Shown here piece by piece: positions 26,701-35,292 of a stretch of 64,000 nucleotides of DNA. Both the position numbers and the translations under genes were made by a program. The stretch's first letter is position 1. Each line of letters opens with the position of its first letter. The stretch is from JAGQYP01 sp041392305 (GTDB lineage Bacteria > Bacteroidota > Bacteroidia > Flavobacteriales_D > Crocinitomicaceae): the NCBI GenBank assembly GCA_041392305.1, contig JAWKMJ010000003.1, positions 62,001 through 126,000 of the forward strand, read 5' to 3'. The notes below the pieces were generated by a model. That model was not told the origin of the DNA, made no database searches, and worked only from the letters and a program-made list of their open reading frames with translations.

Positions 26701-27238
26701 CGATATAGACTTTTTAAATCCTTCACGTAAAGGATTGGAATACTCTAAACTCGAAGCATTATTGGACGGAATAAAACCAATAAAAAAGTTACTCATTATG
26801 GACACTTGTCACTCCGGTGAGATTGATAAAGAGGAAGTAATGCACATGGATCAAAATGTGGATACAGATGATGAGATTGGAGATGTAGCATTCCGAGCAG
26901 TAGGAATAGATATTCAAAACAAAGACAAAGGAGTTTCAACAAGTAAGGTCATGAATACCCTATTCAATGACTTGAGAAGAGGTTCGGGTGCGACCGTGAT
27001 TTCCTCTGCAGGTGGTGTTGAATACGCTATGGAAAGTGAAGAATGGAAGAATGGTTTGTTTACTTATGTTTTGTTAATGGGAATCAAATCTCAAAAGGCG
27101 GACTTAAACAACGATGGTAAAATTCAACTTTCCGAACTCCAGTTTTATGTGATTGATAGAGTTTCTAAGCTGAGTAAAGGTAAACAAGTACCAAATACCA
27201 GAATGGCAAATATTTCAAATGATTATGTGATTTGGTAA
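23768..27238 (+). CDS. exported WD40-repeat protein with C-terminal caspase (C14) domain
   Basis: An 1156-residue protein. A Sec-type signal peptide (1-19, ILSFSQ) precedes WD40 repeats (about 30-360: units ending IKVWEV, IIIWDL, VQIWDA, IKLWDM, IKVWDV, LTFWDF) and a second propeller-like region to about 700. A linker domain (about 790-880) follows, then a caspase-like peptidase domain (about 885-1156). The catalytic dyad is His964 (FIAGHGVLDD) and Cys1014 (MDTCHSGE), with the preceding strand KHLYLVTIGTSIY. Both catalytic residues are intact. WD40-metacaspase fusions are known in bacteria; an exported one would work in the periplasm or on the surface. Substrate unknown. It ends two bases before the convergent VOC gene. 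Confidence 0.88.
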   Translation: MKNYIFLFFLITSNILSFSQEAELITQERNLGVITKIVYNSDGEYIANINDGENTIKVWEVQSGKIIGVLEGHEKKITSICFTDKDSKIVSGDLDGKIIIWDLNSWDIADSSRISGGVLTLQSFSDGNRIYAGSVSGEIYEIQKNKSWQAESIINIKAPITQLTLNETETKLLVGTRKGIVALIDTKSNSKIKVGKILASAITGIALIENDSKIIVSGGSGIVQIWDATTFKKLNQFQAHLAAVTSMDYNPKKKMFVTGSQDRSIKLWDMQTQKAIHTYVNENEGNGADEPVRCIVFSPDGNTFASTGFKNTLFKRTVSKDNVIKVWDVNRKILYKNLKGEVNPVLAFCFNDNLNQLVTMNNERMLTFWDFNKGEPTYYFQLPEPKDEKDPNVGNEWKDEAENVGTNFLNGGRISLGGLKNVGKNQVKNAIKSKLRQRDILRITTKGNYLLTKIKNDELRLYDISGDDPVYKHPIFHGQMSLNDFAVTNDEKLIACAGGGATGVSVVDLESGKLLKKLDTKPSVGELELILEIKSVQFSHDGSLLLVCFNTGQVNVYSTNSWNVVFSNADKSILNLFKKSYANFSRDGKTLIVNGYDGLKTYTVGNYSVSEGKTLSSPGNPVRLNRPSDVIVTATRRNLHYENIFTGVKSQSPEFNTLITSSISIDKNGFIGISKRNGEFQIVDPATGKALLTLVGEDENYIFKTQDNYYKVSKDGFDLVTFRIGRFAYPFEQFDLKFNRPDIVLTAMHSENPDLIKVYESAYLKRLKKMGLDESHFSKELHLPTIELLNKADLPLVSETDQVSLKVKGNDSKYKLDRLQVWINDVPLYGNKGISLESVSEIEKEIPLELVQGMNKIQVSVLNEKGAESLKKTIDVDFQGKKEKHLYLVTIGTSIYKDKRFNLNYAAKDAKDLVSLYSENKNFDQVHTLTLTDAEVINANLERVREFLKEAKINDEVILFIAGHGVLDDEFNYYYGTHDIDFLNPSRKGLEYSKLEALLDGIKPIKKLLIMDTCHSGEIDKEEVMHMDQNVDTDDEIGDVAFRAVGIDIQNKDKGVSTSKVMNTLFNDLRRGSGATVISSAGGVEYAMESEEWKNGLFTYVLLMGIKSQKADLNNDGKIQLSELQFYVIDRVSKLSKGKQVPNTRMANISNDYVIW

Positions 27239-27240
27239 AA

Positions 27241-27669
27241 TTAATAATTGACCTTGGAATCACTTTCAACGGATTCACCAAATCCAGCGTCAACCGGCTC
27301 CCAAAGTTCAATTTTGTTTCCTTCTGGATCGAGAATGTGCACAAATTTACCATAGTCAAATGTTTCGATTTCATCCAAAACTTGAACACCCTCTTTTTTT
27401 AAAACTTCGACGAATTCTTCAATGTCTCGAACTCTAAAATTTAGCATGGTTTCTTTTGTGGAAGGATCAAAATACTTGGTATCCTCACTAAAAAAACTGA
27501 ATTGAGCTACGGCCTGTTTCTTGCTACGTTCATCAATAAAACGGAAAGAAGCACCATAATCAGTCATATTCATTTTCAACTGATCGGCATACCACTGATT
27601 CATTTGCTTAGGATCCTTTGATTTCAAAAAAACCCCTCCAATTCCTGTTATATAATTCTTCTTTTCCAT
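27241..27669 (-). CDS. VOC/glyoxalase-like dioxygenase-fold protein
   Basis: 142 residues from the ATG at 27669 (a TTG three codons upstream is less likely). Two beta-alpha-beta3 modules: GIGGVFLKSKDPKQMNQWYADQL at the N terminus and LNFRVRDIEEFVEVLKKEGV later, ending YGKFVHILDPEGNKIELWEP. The terminal Glu of IELWEP is a usual metal ligand. Members include glyoxalases, dioxygenases and resistance proteins; the substrate cannot be told. The gene converges on the caspase gene with a two-base gap. Confidence 0.85.
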   Translation of the reverse strand: MEKKNYITGIGGVFLKSKDPKQMNQWYADQLKMNMTDYGASFRFIDERSKKQAVAQFSFFSEDTKYFDPSTKETMLNFRVRDIEEFVEVLKKEGVQVLDEIETFDYGKFVHILDPEGNKIELWEPVDAGFGESVESDSKVNY

Positions 27670-27710
27670 TCTAATCAAAGTTATATCAATTCAATCTATC
27701 CCAATGTCAT

Positions 27711-27760
27711 AATTATCTCCCTTTTGGTCGATGAGTTCGCTATCTCTCGGTTGATAATTA
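27711..27760. repeat. dispersed 50-bp repeat, family C, copy 1
   Basis: One of three copies in the window (others 43181-43225, inverted, and 48871-48920). The shared core is GTCGATGAGCTCGCTATCGC with flanking AATTATCTCC and CTCGGTT. This copy has T for C in GAGTTCGC and CTCTC for CGCTC. Confidence 0.75.
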
Positions 27761-27763
27761 AAT

Positions 27764-30700
27764 CTACTCTTTCTTCCACTCTTCTCCTCTACCAGGTGTG
27801 TAAGGAATTGGAATTTGAGCTAATTTCTTCTCTAAATCCTTGATCGAAACTACTAGGAAATCCAGATCTTTTTTAGCCTGAACAAACTCCTCTTTCGCCA
27901 ATTCCATGGATTTTTTCTGAGTCGTAGTCGGACTAGCGGTCGATCCATAAATCTGATACGAAATCGTACCTACCCTATCCGAAATCGAAGGCACCGTTTC
28001 AATGTCTTTGGAGGATAAAGTTCCATCACCCCACATGGCAATCTCCAATTTGTAAAACTTCTCTTCCAAGGCTTTGATATCCTTTAATAAATTAATGTTT
28101 GTTCCAGGATATTGAATCACCGCTTGTTTGATATGAGCCAAACGATTCTTGTAATCTCTCATGATTCTTGATGCTCCATCAACGGATCTATTCAATTCAC
28201 TCAATTGAGTAGTAAAGACTTGCATTTCTCCAGGATCAGAAGGTACTGCGTTTGTATTCAAAGAATTCACATTGAATTCAACTTTAGAACTTAATTGAGT
28301 CACTTCTCCATTGTCAACTCTAAATAACTGAACATTGAATTTCCCAGGTTTCACCATATACCCATCATCAGGATTGGAATACCTGCCTGTTTTTCCGTTT
28401 GATAATTTAATTGGACTCGTAGAAGCCGATCTTAAGTTCCATGTCACGCGATTGATTCCTTTGGAAACCGATTTCTTAATTCTGTTTACTTCATTTCCTT
28501 CCGCATCGCGAATGATAAAAAGTAAAAATGGCTTTTCTTCTAAATCTTCTTTTCGCATTTCTTCAATGCTGATCCATGGCACGTCCTTACCGTCTTTATC
28601 CAATTTATTTTCTTCATCCGTTCTTTTCTCTTTGGCTGTCTTTCTTTTCTCTTTGATATAATAAGTGAAAGTGGCTCCAAAATCAGGATTGGGGGAAGTA
28701 AAATAACTGGCTCCCATGGAAGATTTCCCTCTCAGTCCAATTGGATTCGACTCCACATAATGCCAAGCATCCTTAATAGGGAAAATAGCTCCATCTTTAT
28801 CAAGATCCTCCGCTTTCAAATCTCTTAGAACAGAATAATCATCCAGAACATAGAAACTTCTCCCGAAAGTAGCTACCACCAAATCATTTTCTCTTGCTTG
28901 AATGGCAATATCTCTGATCGCAACTGTTGGCAAGCCTCCTGTTAATTTCACCCAGTCTTTTCCGCCATCAATTGAAAAGTAGAATCCAAATTCAGTTCCG
29001 CAAAACAGAAGATTCTTATTTACATGATCCTGAGCAATCGCATACACAGACCCTCTCTCTGGTAAATTTCCAGAAATGGAAGCCCAGGTATTTCCTTTAT
29101 CCGCAGACTTCAAAATATAAGGCTTGAAATCCCCACTTTTGTGATTATTGAATACGGCATAAACTGCATTTTCATCGTATTTATCTGCAATCAGCATGCT
29201 CACATAAGTATAAGCTGGAATTCCGGGGAATGACTCCATTTGTCTCCATGTTTTTCCATCATCTTCAGATACCTGAATTAATCCATCGTCTGTTCCTACA
29301 TAAAGTAAGCCCTTCTTCAATGGCGACTCATCCAATGCAACAATATTACCATACATGGAAGTAGATTTATTCTTCATCACGGTGTTCATCCCCCATGTTT
29401 TGCCCATTTCTTTTAATTTATTTCGATCGATCTGTCGGGTAAGATCCGGAGAAACACGTTCCCAAGTATCCCCATAATCTGTCGATTTAAACAATCTATT
29501 GGCAGCGAAATACAGCGTTTTGTGGTCATGAGGACTCACTAATAATGGCGCATCCCAATTCCATCTAAAAGCTTCCTCCCCTTTCAAAGGCATCGGCTGA
29601 ATTCCAATTTTTTGTCCCGTAGTTTTGTCGTATCGAACAATCCAACCATACTGTGCTTGAGCATAAACAATGTTTGGATTCACAGGATCAATTGCCGATT
29701 CAAATCCATCTCCTCCATTCGTAATAAACCAGTCGGCATTAGTAATACCCGCGTTATTGATGGTTCTTGATGGCCCTCCTTGAGAATTATTATCCTGAGT
29801 ACCTCCATAAATATTGTAGAATGGTTCCGCGTTGTCAACTGCCACTTTATAAAACTGGGTAATTGGCAAATTCGGTTTGTATTGCCATTTGTTTGCATGA
29901 TCCCAAGTTTCGTACAAACCTCCATCACAACCCACCAACCAGTGATCCGTGTTTTGAGGATCGATCCAAATGCAGTGATTATCTACATGTTTGTTCTCTT
30001 CTCCTGTAGCTTTGAATGTTTTTCCTCCATCTTCAGTATGATGCAACCAAGTATCCATAGAAAATACTTTGTTGACATCTTTTGGATCACAATAAATTTC
30101 TTGGTAGTAATTTCCAGAGGTACTATGTGAAGACATTTTACTAAAACTAGCTCCTCGATCCGTAGATCTGTAAAATCCATGCTTATCGTCTTTGGCTTCT
30201 ACAATGGCATACACATAATTGGAGTTCACTGGAGAAATTGCTAAACCAACTCTACCCATTTTATTTTGAGGCAAACCATTGGTCAATTCTTCCCAATTCT
30301 CTCCCCCATTCGTTGTTTTGAAAACCCCACTTTCTGGTCCTCCTCCAACATAAGTCCACACATGTCTTCTTCTTTGATGCATGGCAGCATAAAGCACATC
30401 CGGATTATTTGGATCCATCACTAAGTCTGCACAACCCGTATTTTCTGAAATCTTAAAAATTTGTTTCCAATTCTTTCCTCCATCTGTTGTTTTGTAAACT
30501 CCTCTGTCTCCTCCTGCAGACCAAAGCGGACCATAAGCAGCTACGTATACCACATTTGAGTTTCTAGGATCAACAAGGATATCTGAAATGTGCTCAGAAT
30601 TTTTCAATCCAAGATTTTTAAAAGATTTTCCTCCATCTTCCGATTTGTAAATTCCGTCTCCAAATGCAACGGAGCGTTGGTTATTATTTTCTCCTGTTCC

Positions 30701-31045
30701 TACCCAAACAACATTGCTATTATTTGGATCTAGAGTCACACAACCAATGGAATAAGAACCATAACTATCAAAAATAGGCTCGTAAGTTGTCCCTGCATTT
30801 GTAGTTTTAAAAACACCACCCGAAGCGATGGCCAAATAGTACTCAGATGTGTTAAGAGGATTTACTGCAATATCAGAAATTCTTCCAGCAGTAAGCGCTG
30901 GCCCCACGGATCTCCATTTAAGTCCTGAAACTAAAGTTGCATCTATAGTAGAGGTTTTTTCCTGATCACCAGTCTTCTTTTTCTGTCCAAACGAAAATGC
31001 AGATACACACACAACTGCAATGAAAACAAATAGATTTCTTCTCAT
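27764..31045 (-). CDS. large exported sortilin/VPS10-like BNR propeller protein
   Basis: A 1093-residue protein with a signal peptide (1-20, FSFGQ). Residues about 40-780 hold many Asp-box (SxDxGxTW-like) units: YKSEDGGKSF, YKTTDGGKNW, FKTTNGGENW, YRSTDRGASF, FKSTDYGDTW, LKSADKGNTW and FSIDGGKDW. This is the plan of the VPS10/sortilin-like BNR propellers often labelled glycosyl hydrolase in Bacteroidota. The C-terminal third contains a Lys/Glu-rich beta domain and a helical end. No catalytic glycosidase residues can be assigned and there is no T9SS domain. Probably outer-membrane or periplasmic. Confidence 0.83.
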   Translation of the reverse strand: MRRNLFVFIAVVCVSAFSFGQKKKTGDQEKTSTIDATLVSGLKWRSVGPALTAGRISDIAVNPLNTSEYYLAIASGGVFKTTNAGTTYEPIFDSYGSYSIGCVTLDPNNSNVVWVGTGENNNQRSVAFGDGIYKSEDGGKSFKNLGLKNSEHISDILVDPRNSNVVYVAAYGPLWSAGGDRGVYKTTDGGKNWKQIFKISENTGCADLVMDPNNPDVLYAAMHQRRRHVWTYVGGGPESGVFKTTNGGENWEELTNGLPQNKMGRVGLAISPVNSNYVYAIVEAKDDKHGFYRSTDRGASFSKMSSHSTSGNYYQEIYCDPKDVNKVFSMDTWLHHTEDGGKTFKATGEENKHVDNHCIWIDPQNTDHWLVGCDGGLYETWDHANKWQYKPNLPITQFYKVAVDNAEPFYNIYGGTQDNNSQGGPSRTINNAGITNADWFITNGGDGFESAIDPVNPNIVYAQAQYGWIVRYDKTTGQKIGIQPMPLKGEEAFRWNWDAPLLVSPHDHKTLYFAANRLFKSTDYGDTWERVSPDLTRQIDRNKLKEMGKTWGMNTVMKNKSTSMYGNIVALDESPLKKGLLYVGTDDGLIQVSEDDGKTWRQMESFPGIPAYTYVSMLIADKYDENAVYAVFNNHKSGDFKPYILKSADKGNTWASISGNLPERGSVYAIAQDHVNKNLLFCGTEFGFYFSIDGGKDWVKLTGGLPTVAIRDIAIQARENDLVVATFGRSFYVLDDYSVLRDLKAEDLDKDGAIFPIKDAWHYVESNPIGLRGKSSMGASYFTSPNPDFGATFTYYIKEKRKTAKEKRTDEENKLDKDGKDVPWISIEEMRKEDLEEKPFLLFIIRDAEGNEVNRIKKSVSKGINRVTWNLRSASTSPIKLSNGKTGRYSNPDDGYMVKPGKFNVQLFRVDNGEVTQLSSKVEFNVNSLNTNAVPSDPGEMQVFTTQLSELNRSVDGASRIMRDYKNRLAHIKQAVIQYPGTNINLLKDIKALEEKFYKLEIAMWGDGTLSSKDIETVPSISDRVGTISYQIYGSTASPTTTQKKSMELAKEEFVQAKKDLDFLVVSIKDLEKKLAQIPIPYTPGRGEEWKKE

Positions 31046-31147
31046 GATTTTATTTTAAATTGGTTTAAAGAGTCTCGCTGTCACGAATATAAAACAATCC
31101 GAAAGAAATTGATAAAAAAATACATGAGTGGTAACTTTAGGTTAGGC

Positions 31148-31945
31148 TTAACCTTCGGCAATTACCTTTGTTCGGATTCTACGTAGTTTCTCTTCTACGA
31201 TCTTTAGTTCCGAATCCGTAAGAGGAATCTCATTTTGTTTCTTCATGAATTTCTTGATTGTTTTCATCTCAGCCATTGCATTTTTGAGTTCTTCAAGGTC
31301 ATTGGTTAGCTCTTTATGAAAACTATTTTGCGAAGGTAATTGGTGTAAGACAGCAACAATATTCTCTAACACAGGATATTGATGGACCAATAATTTGTTC
31401 AAACTCTCACTAGATTGGAACGAAGCAATTTGGCTGGCAATATAAGCCCCTTCGACCCAAATTCCAGCAAATTGAATCCCCACTAAACGCATGACTTCCT
31501 CATCCTGCAAGTATTCTTCAAAAGTAAGACTGAGATCCAATAAGATTGTAAGCATGGAATCCTTGTTTTCTAAATTCCTCTCAAACCTATCATAAAGTGA
31601 TAGTTTGTTGAACATTCCATTCATTTCCGACTTTTCCCCCAACTCTTTTATGGAGTGAAGATACTTTATTGCGGTTCGATTCTTTTTATTCTGGATCGCA
31701 TAAGCCATATCTGCTAAATAGATTCCAAAGTTCACGATTTGCTTGTATTTGGTCTTGTATTTTCCAGTTTCTGTAAAGGAGTGTACAATTGTGGAATCGT
31801 ATTTCAAATCAGGATTCTGAAAGATCAAAACAATTTGAAGTGGTGAAGGCATGCTGACATAACCTTCTTCTTGGGCAAATACATGACTCGAAACCGTAAA
31901 AAACGAGAAAAAGGACAAACATAGTATTTTCAGATTCCAACCCAT
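31148..31945 (-). CDS. exported helical protein, paralog of the 35821 gene
   Basis: 265 residues from the ATG at 31945; the signal peptide ends near VFAQ. The mature part is helical and shares a long collinear pattern with the product at 35821: MPSPLQIVLIFQNPDLKYD, NFGIYLADMAYAIQNKK, NLENKDSMLTILLDL and GIQFAGIWVEGAYIASQ each have a counterpart there. It lacks the lipobox found in that paralog. The two genes bracket thrS-infC-rpmI-rplT on the same strand. The family is unnamed to me and its function is unknown. Confidence 0.72.
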   Translation of the reverse strand: MGWNLKILCLSFFSFFTVSSHVFAQEEGYVSMPSPLQIVLIFQNPDLKYDSTIVHSFTETGKYKTKYKQIVNFGIYLADMAYAIQNKKNRTAIKYLHSIKELGEKSEMNGMFNKLSLYDRFERNLENKDSMLTILLDLSLTFEEYLQDEEVMRLVGIQFAGIWVEGAYIASQIASFQSSESLNKLLVHQYPVLENIVAVLHQLPSQNSFHKELTNDLEELKNAMAEMKTIKKFMKKQNEIPLTDSELKIVEEKLRRIRTKVIAEG

Positions 31946-31987
31946 ACTCAATTATAAAATTAGCATTTCTTTCAAATTGAGAATAAA

Positions 31988-32016
31988 AAAAGGGACTGAA
32001 TTACAGTCCCTTTTCA
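31988..32016 (-). terminator. Rho-independent terminator after rplT
   Basis: AAAAGGGACTG / CAGTCCCTTTT arms around a 5-nt loop, with a run of A on the plus strand giving a T-run on the minus strand. It lies 20 bp past the rplT stop and ends the thrS-infC-rpmI-rplT unit. Confidence 0.88.
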
Positions 32017-32036
32017 AGTCGATAGTTAAATACTAG

Positions 32037-32384
32037 TTATTTTTTCACTGAATCAACCACTGCTTTGAAAGCTTCTGGATGGTTCATCGCAAGGTCAGCA
32101 AGAACTTTTCTGTTCAATTCGATACCTTTTGAATTCACTTTTCCCATGAACTCACTGTAAGACATTCCATGAAGTCTTGCTCCAGCATTGATTCTTTGGA
32201 TCCAAAGAGATCTAAAGTTTCTTTTCTTTTGTTTTCTGTGCGCATAAGCGTAAACAAGTCCTTTTTCAACAGCATTTTTCGCTACTGTCCACACATTTTT
32301 TCTTCTTCCGTAATAACCTCTAGCAAGTTTAAGTGTTCTTTTTCTTCTTGCTCTTGAAGCTACTGAATTTACTGATCTTGGCAT
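32037..32384 (-). CDS. rplT: 50S ribosomal protein L20
   Basis: An early 23S rRNA-binding protein needed for large-subunit assembly and often an autogenous repressor of its operon. The 115-residue product starts MPRSVNSVASRARRKRTLKLARGYYGRRKNVW, the long basic helix of L20, and ends with the globular LAMNHPEAFKAVVDSVK. Last gene of infC-rpmI-rplT, with an 87-bp gap after rpmI containing an ACCC...GGGT inverted pair that could be regulatory. Confidence 0.97.
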   Translation of the reverse strand: MPRSVNSVASRARRKRTLKLARGYYGRRKNVWTVAKNAVEKGLVYAYAHRKQKKRNFRSLWIQRINAGARLHGMSYSEFMGKVNSKGIELNRKVLADLAMNHPEAFKAVVDSVKK

Positions 32385-32471
32385 AATTAAAATTTTTTTG
32401 GTATAAGGCGGGATCTTATTTCATACCCACTTAGTTACCCAATACCGGGTTTAACAATTTAACCTTGAATA

Positions 32472-32666
32472 TTATATATTCAACATAAGTTTAACATTCT
32501 TCTCATCTGCTTTATCCACCAATCCATCGTGTGTTAAAGCTAATTTTCTCTTTTTGGATTTTTTCGTAAGGATATGGCTCTTGAAAGCATGTTTCCTTTT
32601 GATTTTTCCACTTCCAGTTACTTTGAATCTCTTCTTCGCACTGGAATTTGTTTTTACTTTTGGCAT
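32472..32666 (-). CDS. rpmI: 50S ribosomal protein L35
   Basis: A 64-residue, very basic protein: MPKVKTNSSAKKRFKVTGSGKIKRKHAFKSH, then LTKKSKKRKLAL, the canonical L35 sequence. It lies between infC (37-bp gap) and rplT, the usual order. Confidence 0.97.
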   Translation of the reverse strand: MPKVKTNSSAKKRFKVTGSGKIKRKHAFKSHILTKKSKKRKLALTHDGLVDKADEKNVKLMLNI

Positions 32667-32703
32667 CTCTTTTAATTTTTAAAATATATAACCGTCGACT
32701 TAA

Positions 32704-33249
32704 TTACTTTTTCTTGGGATTGATCATAATGATCATTTTCTTCCCTTCCAATTTCGGCATTTGTTCCAAAACACCTACATCTTCTAATTCTTGAGCAAAT
32801 TTTAAAAGAAGAATTTCTCCTCTTTCCTTGAAAACAATTGTTCTACCCTTAAAGAACACATAAGCTTTCACTTTAGCCCCTTCAATCAAAAACTTACGAG
32901 CATGATTCAATTTGAAATTTAAATCATGATCATCTGTGTTTGGACCGAAACGAATTTCCTTAATAACTACTTTACTTTGCTTTGACTTCAGTTCTTTTTG
33001 TTTCTTCTTTTGTTCATAAAGAAACTTTCTGTAGTCAATGATCTTACAAACCGGAGGATTGGCGTTAGGTGAAATTTCTACCAAATCCAATTCTGCTTCT
33101 TCAGCTCTTTGCAAGGCCACTCTCAATGATACCACCTCGGCTCCCTCGCCGTCCATTACCAATCGTACCTCCTGCGCGGTGATCCGATCATTGATACGAT
33201 GAGCATCTTCATTCCTCCTTGGTCTGGGTTCCCGACCTTTTTTATTCAT
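32704..33249 (-). CDS. infC: translation initiation factor IF-3
   Basis: IF-3 binds the 30S subunit, prevents premature 50S joining and proofreads the start codon. The 181-residue product has the N domain RINDRITAQEVRLV, the linker rich in KKKQKELKSKQ, and the C domain KEIRFGPNTDDHDLNFKLNHARKFL to the end. It starts with ATG, unlike the AUU of E. coli infC, so the classical start-codon autoregulation is not apparent. It begins 9 nt after thrS. Confidence 0.97.
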   Translation of the reverse strand: MNKKGREPRPRRNEDAHRINDRITAQEVRLVMDGEGAEVVSLRVALQRAEEAELDLVEISPNANPPVCKIIDYRKFLYEQKKKQKELKSKQSKVVIKEIRFGPNTDDHDLNFKLNHARKFLIEGAKVKAYVFFKGRTIVFKERGEILLLKFAQELEDVGVLEQMPKLEGKKMIIMINPKKK

Positions 33250-33258
33250 TCGCAGTTT

Positions 33259-35208
33259 TTAGTTGTTATTACTCTTTATTTCTTCGTTTACAATTGTATT
33301 AATGAATGATACAAATTCATCCAATTTCATAATGCCAATATCCCCTTCTCCGTGTTTTCTCACCGAGACAGTATTAGCCTCACTTTCTTGTTCTCCAACG
33401 ATCAGCATAAACGGAATCTTCTGTGTTTCACAGTCTCTGATTTTTCGTTTAGTAGACTCGTTTCGATCATCAATAAAACCGCGAATATCGTGATTTTTTA
33501 AATAATCCAAAACTTTTTCGCCATAAGAATTAAAGCGGTCACTGATTGGTAAGATTGCAAATTGGTCAGATGTCAACCATAAAGGGAAGTTTCCTGCGCA
33601 ATGTTCAATCAAAACGGCAACAAATCGTTCCATAGAACCAAAAGGTGCTCTGTGAATCATAACCGGTCTGTGTTTTGCATTGTCGGCGCCGATATATTCC
33701 AACTCAAATCTTTCGGGTAAATTATAATCAACCTGTATAGTCCCCAACTGCCACTCTCTACCAAGCGCATCTCTCACCATAAAGTCTAATTTGGGTCCAT
33801 AAAAAGCCGCTTCCCCATACTCGACCACAGTAGGCAAACCTTTTTCTTCCGCCGCCTCTTTGATTGCGGACTCTGCTTTTTCCCAGTTTTCATCAGATCC
33901 TATGTATTTTTCTTTGTTTTCAGGATCTCTCAAAGAAATCTGAGCTTTATAATCTTCAAAACTTAGAGTTTTAAATATATAGAGAACGATATCGATAACT
34001 TTCTTAAATTCTTCTTTTACCTGATCCGGAGTACAAAAAATATGTGCATCATCCTGTGTGAACCCTCTAACTCTAGTAAGCCCATGTAGTTCGCCAGACT
34101 GCTCATAGCGATAAACAGTTCCAAATTCTGCTAATCTTAAGGGCAACTCTCTGTAAGACCTAGGCCTGGAAGCATATATTTCACAGTGATGAGGGCAATT
34201 CATAGGTTTCAACAAAAACTCTTCATTTTCGTCAGGTGTATGGATCGGTTGAAATGAATCTTCTCCGTATTTTGCATAATGTCCCGATGTAACATAAAGA
34301 TCTTTGTTACCTATATGAGGTGTTATAACAGGCACATAACCTGCTGCTTTTTGTGTCTTTTTGAGGAACATTTCTAATCTTTCTCTAAGTTCAGCTCCTT
34401 TAGGTAACCATAATGGAAGACCCTGCCCCACTTTTTGAGAAAAAGTAAATAATTCCAATTCTTTCCCCAATTTTCTATGATCTCGTTTCTTCGCTTCTTC
34501 TAACAACTCAAGATATTCCTTTAATTCCTTGGCCTTTGGGAAACTCACACCATATATCCTAGTGAGTTGTTTATTTTTCTCATTTCCGCGCCAGTAAGCA
34601 CCAGCAATTGACATCAATTTAACCGCTTTTATAAAACCCGTATGGGGAATGTGGGGACCGCGACATAAATCGGTAAATTTTCCTTGAGTATAAAACGTAA
34701 TTGTCCCATCTTCCAAATCCTCGAGCAATTCCAATTTATAGGGATCTCCGACCTCTTTGTATCTCGCCACAGCATCTGCTTTAGATATTTCCTGACGGAT
34801 ATATTCATTTTTTTGTCTGGCCAAATCCAACATTTTATCCTCCACTTTTTTAAGGTCGGCATCTGTAAATTCTTGATCACCAAAATCTACGTCATAATAG
34901 AATCCATTTTCTATTGGCGGACCTATTCCTAATTTGATATTTGGATAGAAAAACTCTAAAGCTTCTGCTAATAAATGTGCAGACGAATGCCACATTGTAG
35001 ACTTACCTTCTTTATCATTCCATGTAAACAATTTAAGTTCTGAATCTTGGGTGATCTTTGTATTTGAATCCACCGTTTTTCCATTCAGGCCTGCTGCTAA
35101 GACATTTCTAGCAAGACCTTCGGATATATCCAGAGCCACATCGTTTGGAGTTATGTAATTCGCATCATAACTTTTGATTGAACCATCGGGTAATGTAATC
35201 TTTATCAT
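33259..35208 (-). CDS. thrS: threonyl-tRNA synthetase
   Basis: Charges tRNA-Thr. The 649-residue class II synthetase has an N-terminal TGS domain (1-62), the editing domain with HSSAHLLAEALE, and the catalytic core with Zn-binding MNCPHHCEIY, motif 2 FGTVYRYEQSGELHGLTRVRGF and motif 3 MIHRAPFGSMERFVAVLIEH. The C-terminal anticodon-binding domain ends near residue 640. Length is typical. Heads the thrS-infC-rpmI-rplT operon, with a promoter 22-29 bp upstream. Confidence 0.97.
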   Translation of the reverse strand: MIKITLPDGSIKSYDANYITPNDVALDISEGLARNVLAAGLNGKTVDSNTKITQDSELKLFTWNDKEGKSTMWHSSAHLLAEALEFFYPNIKLGIGPPIENGFYYDVDFGDQEFTDADLKKVEDKMLDLARQKNEYIRQEISKADAVARYKEVGDPYKLELLEDLEDGTITFYTQGKFTDLCRGPHIPHTGFIKAVKLMSIAGAYWRGNEKNKQLTRIYGVSFPKAKELKEYLELLEEAKKRDHRKLGKELELFTFSQKVGQGLPLWLPKGAELRERLEMFLKKTQKAAGYVPVITPHIGNKDLYVTSGHYAKYGEDSFQPIHTPDENEEFLLKPMNCPHHCEIYASRPRSYRELPLRLAEFGTVYRYEQSGELHGLTRVRGFTQDDAHIFCTPDQVKEEFKKVIDIVLYIFKTLSFEDYKAQISLRDPENKEKYIGSDENWEKAESAIKEAAEEKGLPTVVEYGEAAFYGPKLDFMVRDALGREWQLGTIQVDYNLPERFELEYIGADNAKHRPVMIHRAPFGSMERFVAVLIEHCAGNFPLWLTSDQFAILPISDRFNSYGEKVLDYLKNHDIRGFIDDRNESTKRKIRDCETQKIPFMLIVGEQESEANTVSVRKHGEGDIGIMKLDEFVSFINTIVNEEIKSNNN

Positions 35209-35229
35209 TTGATTCTAATTTTGAGAGTG

Positions 35230-35237
35230 CAAATATA
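35230..35237 (-). promoter_or_regulatory. -7 promoter element of thrS operon
   Basis: TATATTTG on the minus strand matches TAnnTTTG; the leader to the thrS ATG is short, about 15-20 nt. The preceding terminator hairpin (35242-35272) ends just upstream, so the -33 region overlaps it. Confidence 0.72.
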
Positions 35238-35241
35238 AACT

Positions 35242-35272
35242 AAAAAAGCCCCATCCTAAAGGATGAGGCTTT
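35242..35272 (-). terminator. Rho-independent terminator after the 35293 gene
   Basis: On the minus strand AAAGCCTCATCCT, a TT loop and AGGATGGGGCTTTTTT. It is a strong hairpin with a six-T run. It separates the exported-protein pair from the thrS operon and abuts the thrS promoter. Confidence 0.88.
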
Positions 35273-35292
35273 GAAATTCCTTAGTTAAAAGC

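Noticed and set aside
23768..27238. Caspase gene as part of a phage-defence island
   Set aside because: No effector, sensor or nuclease genes lie next to it, and the signal peptide argues against a cytoplasmic abortive-infection role; kept as a stand-alone exported protein.
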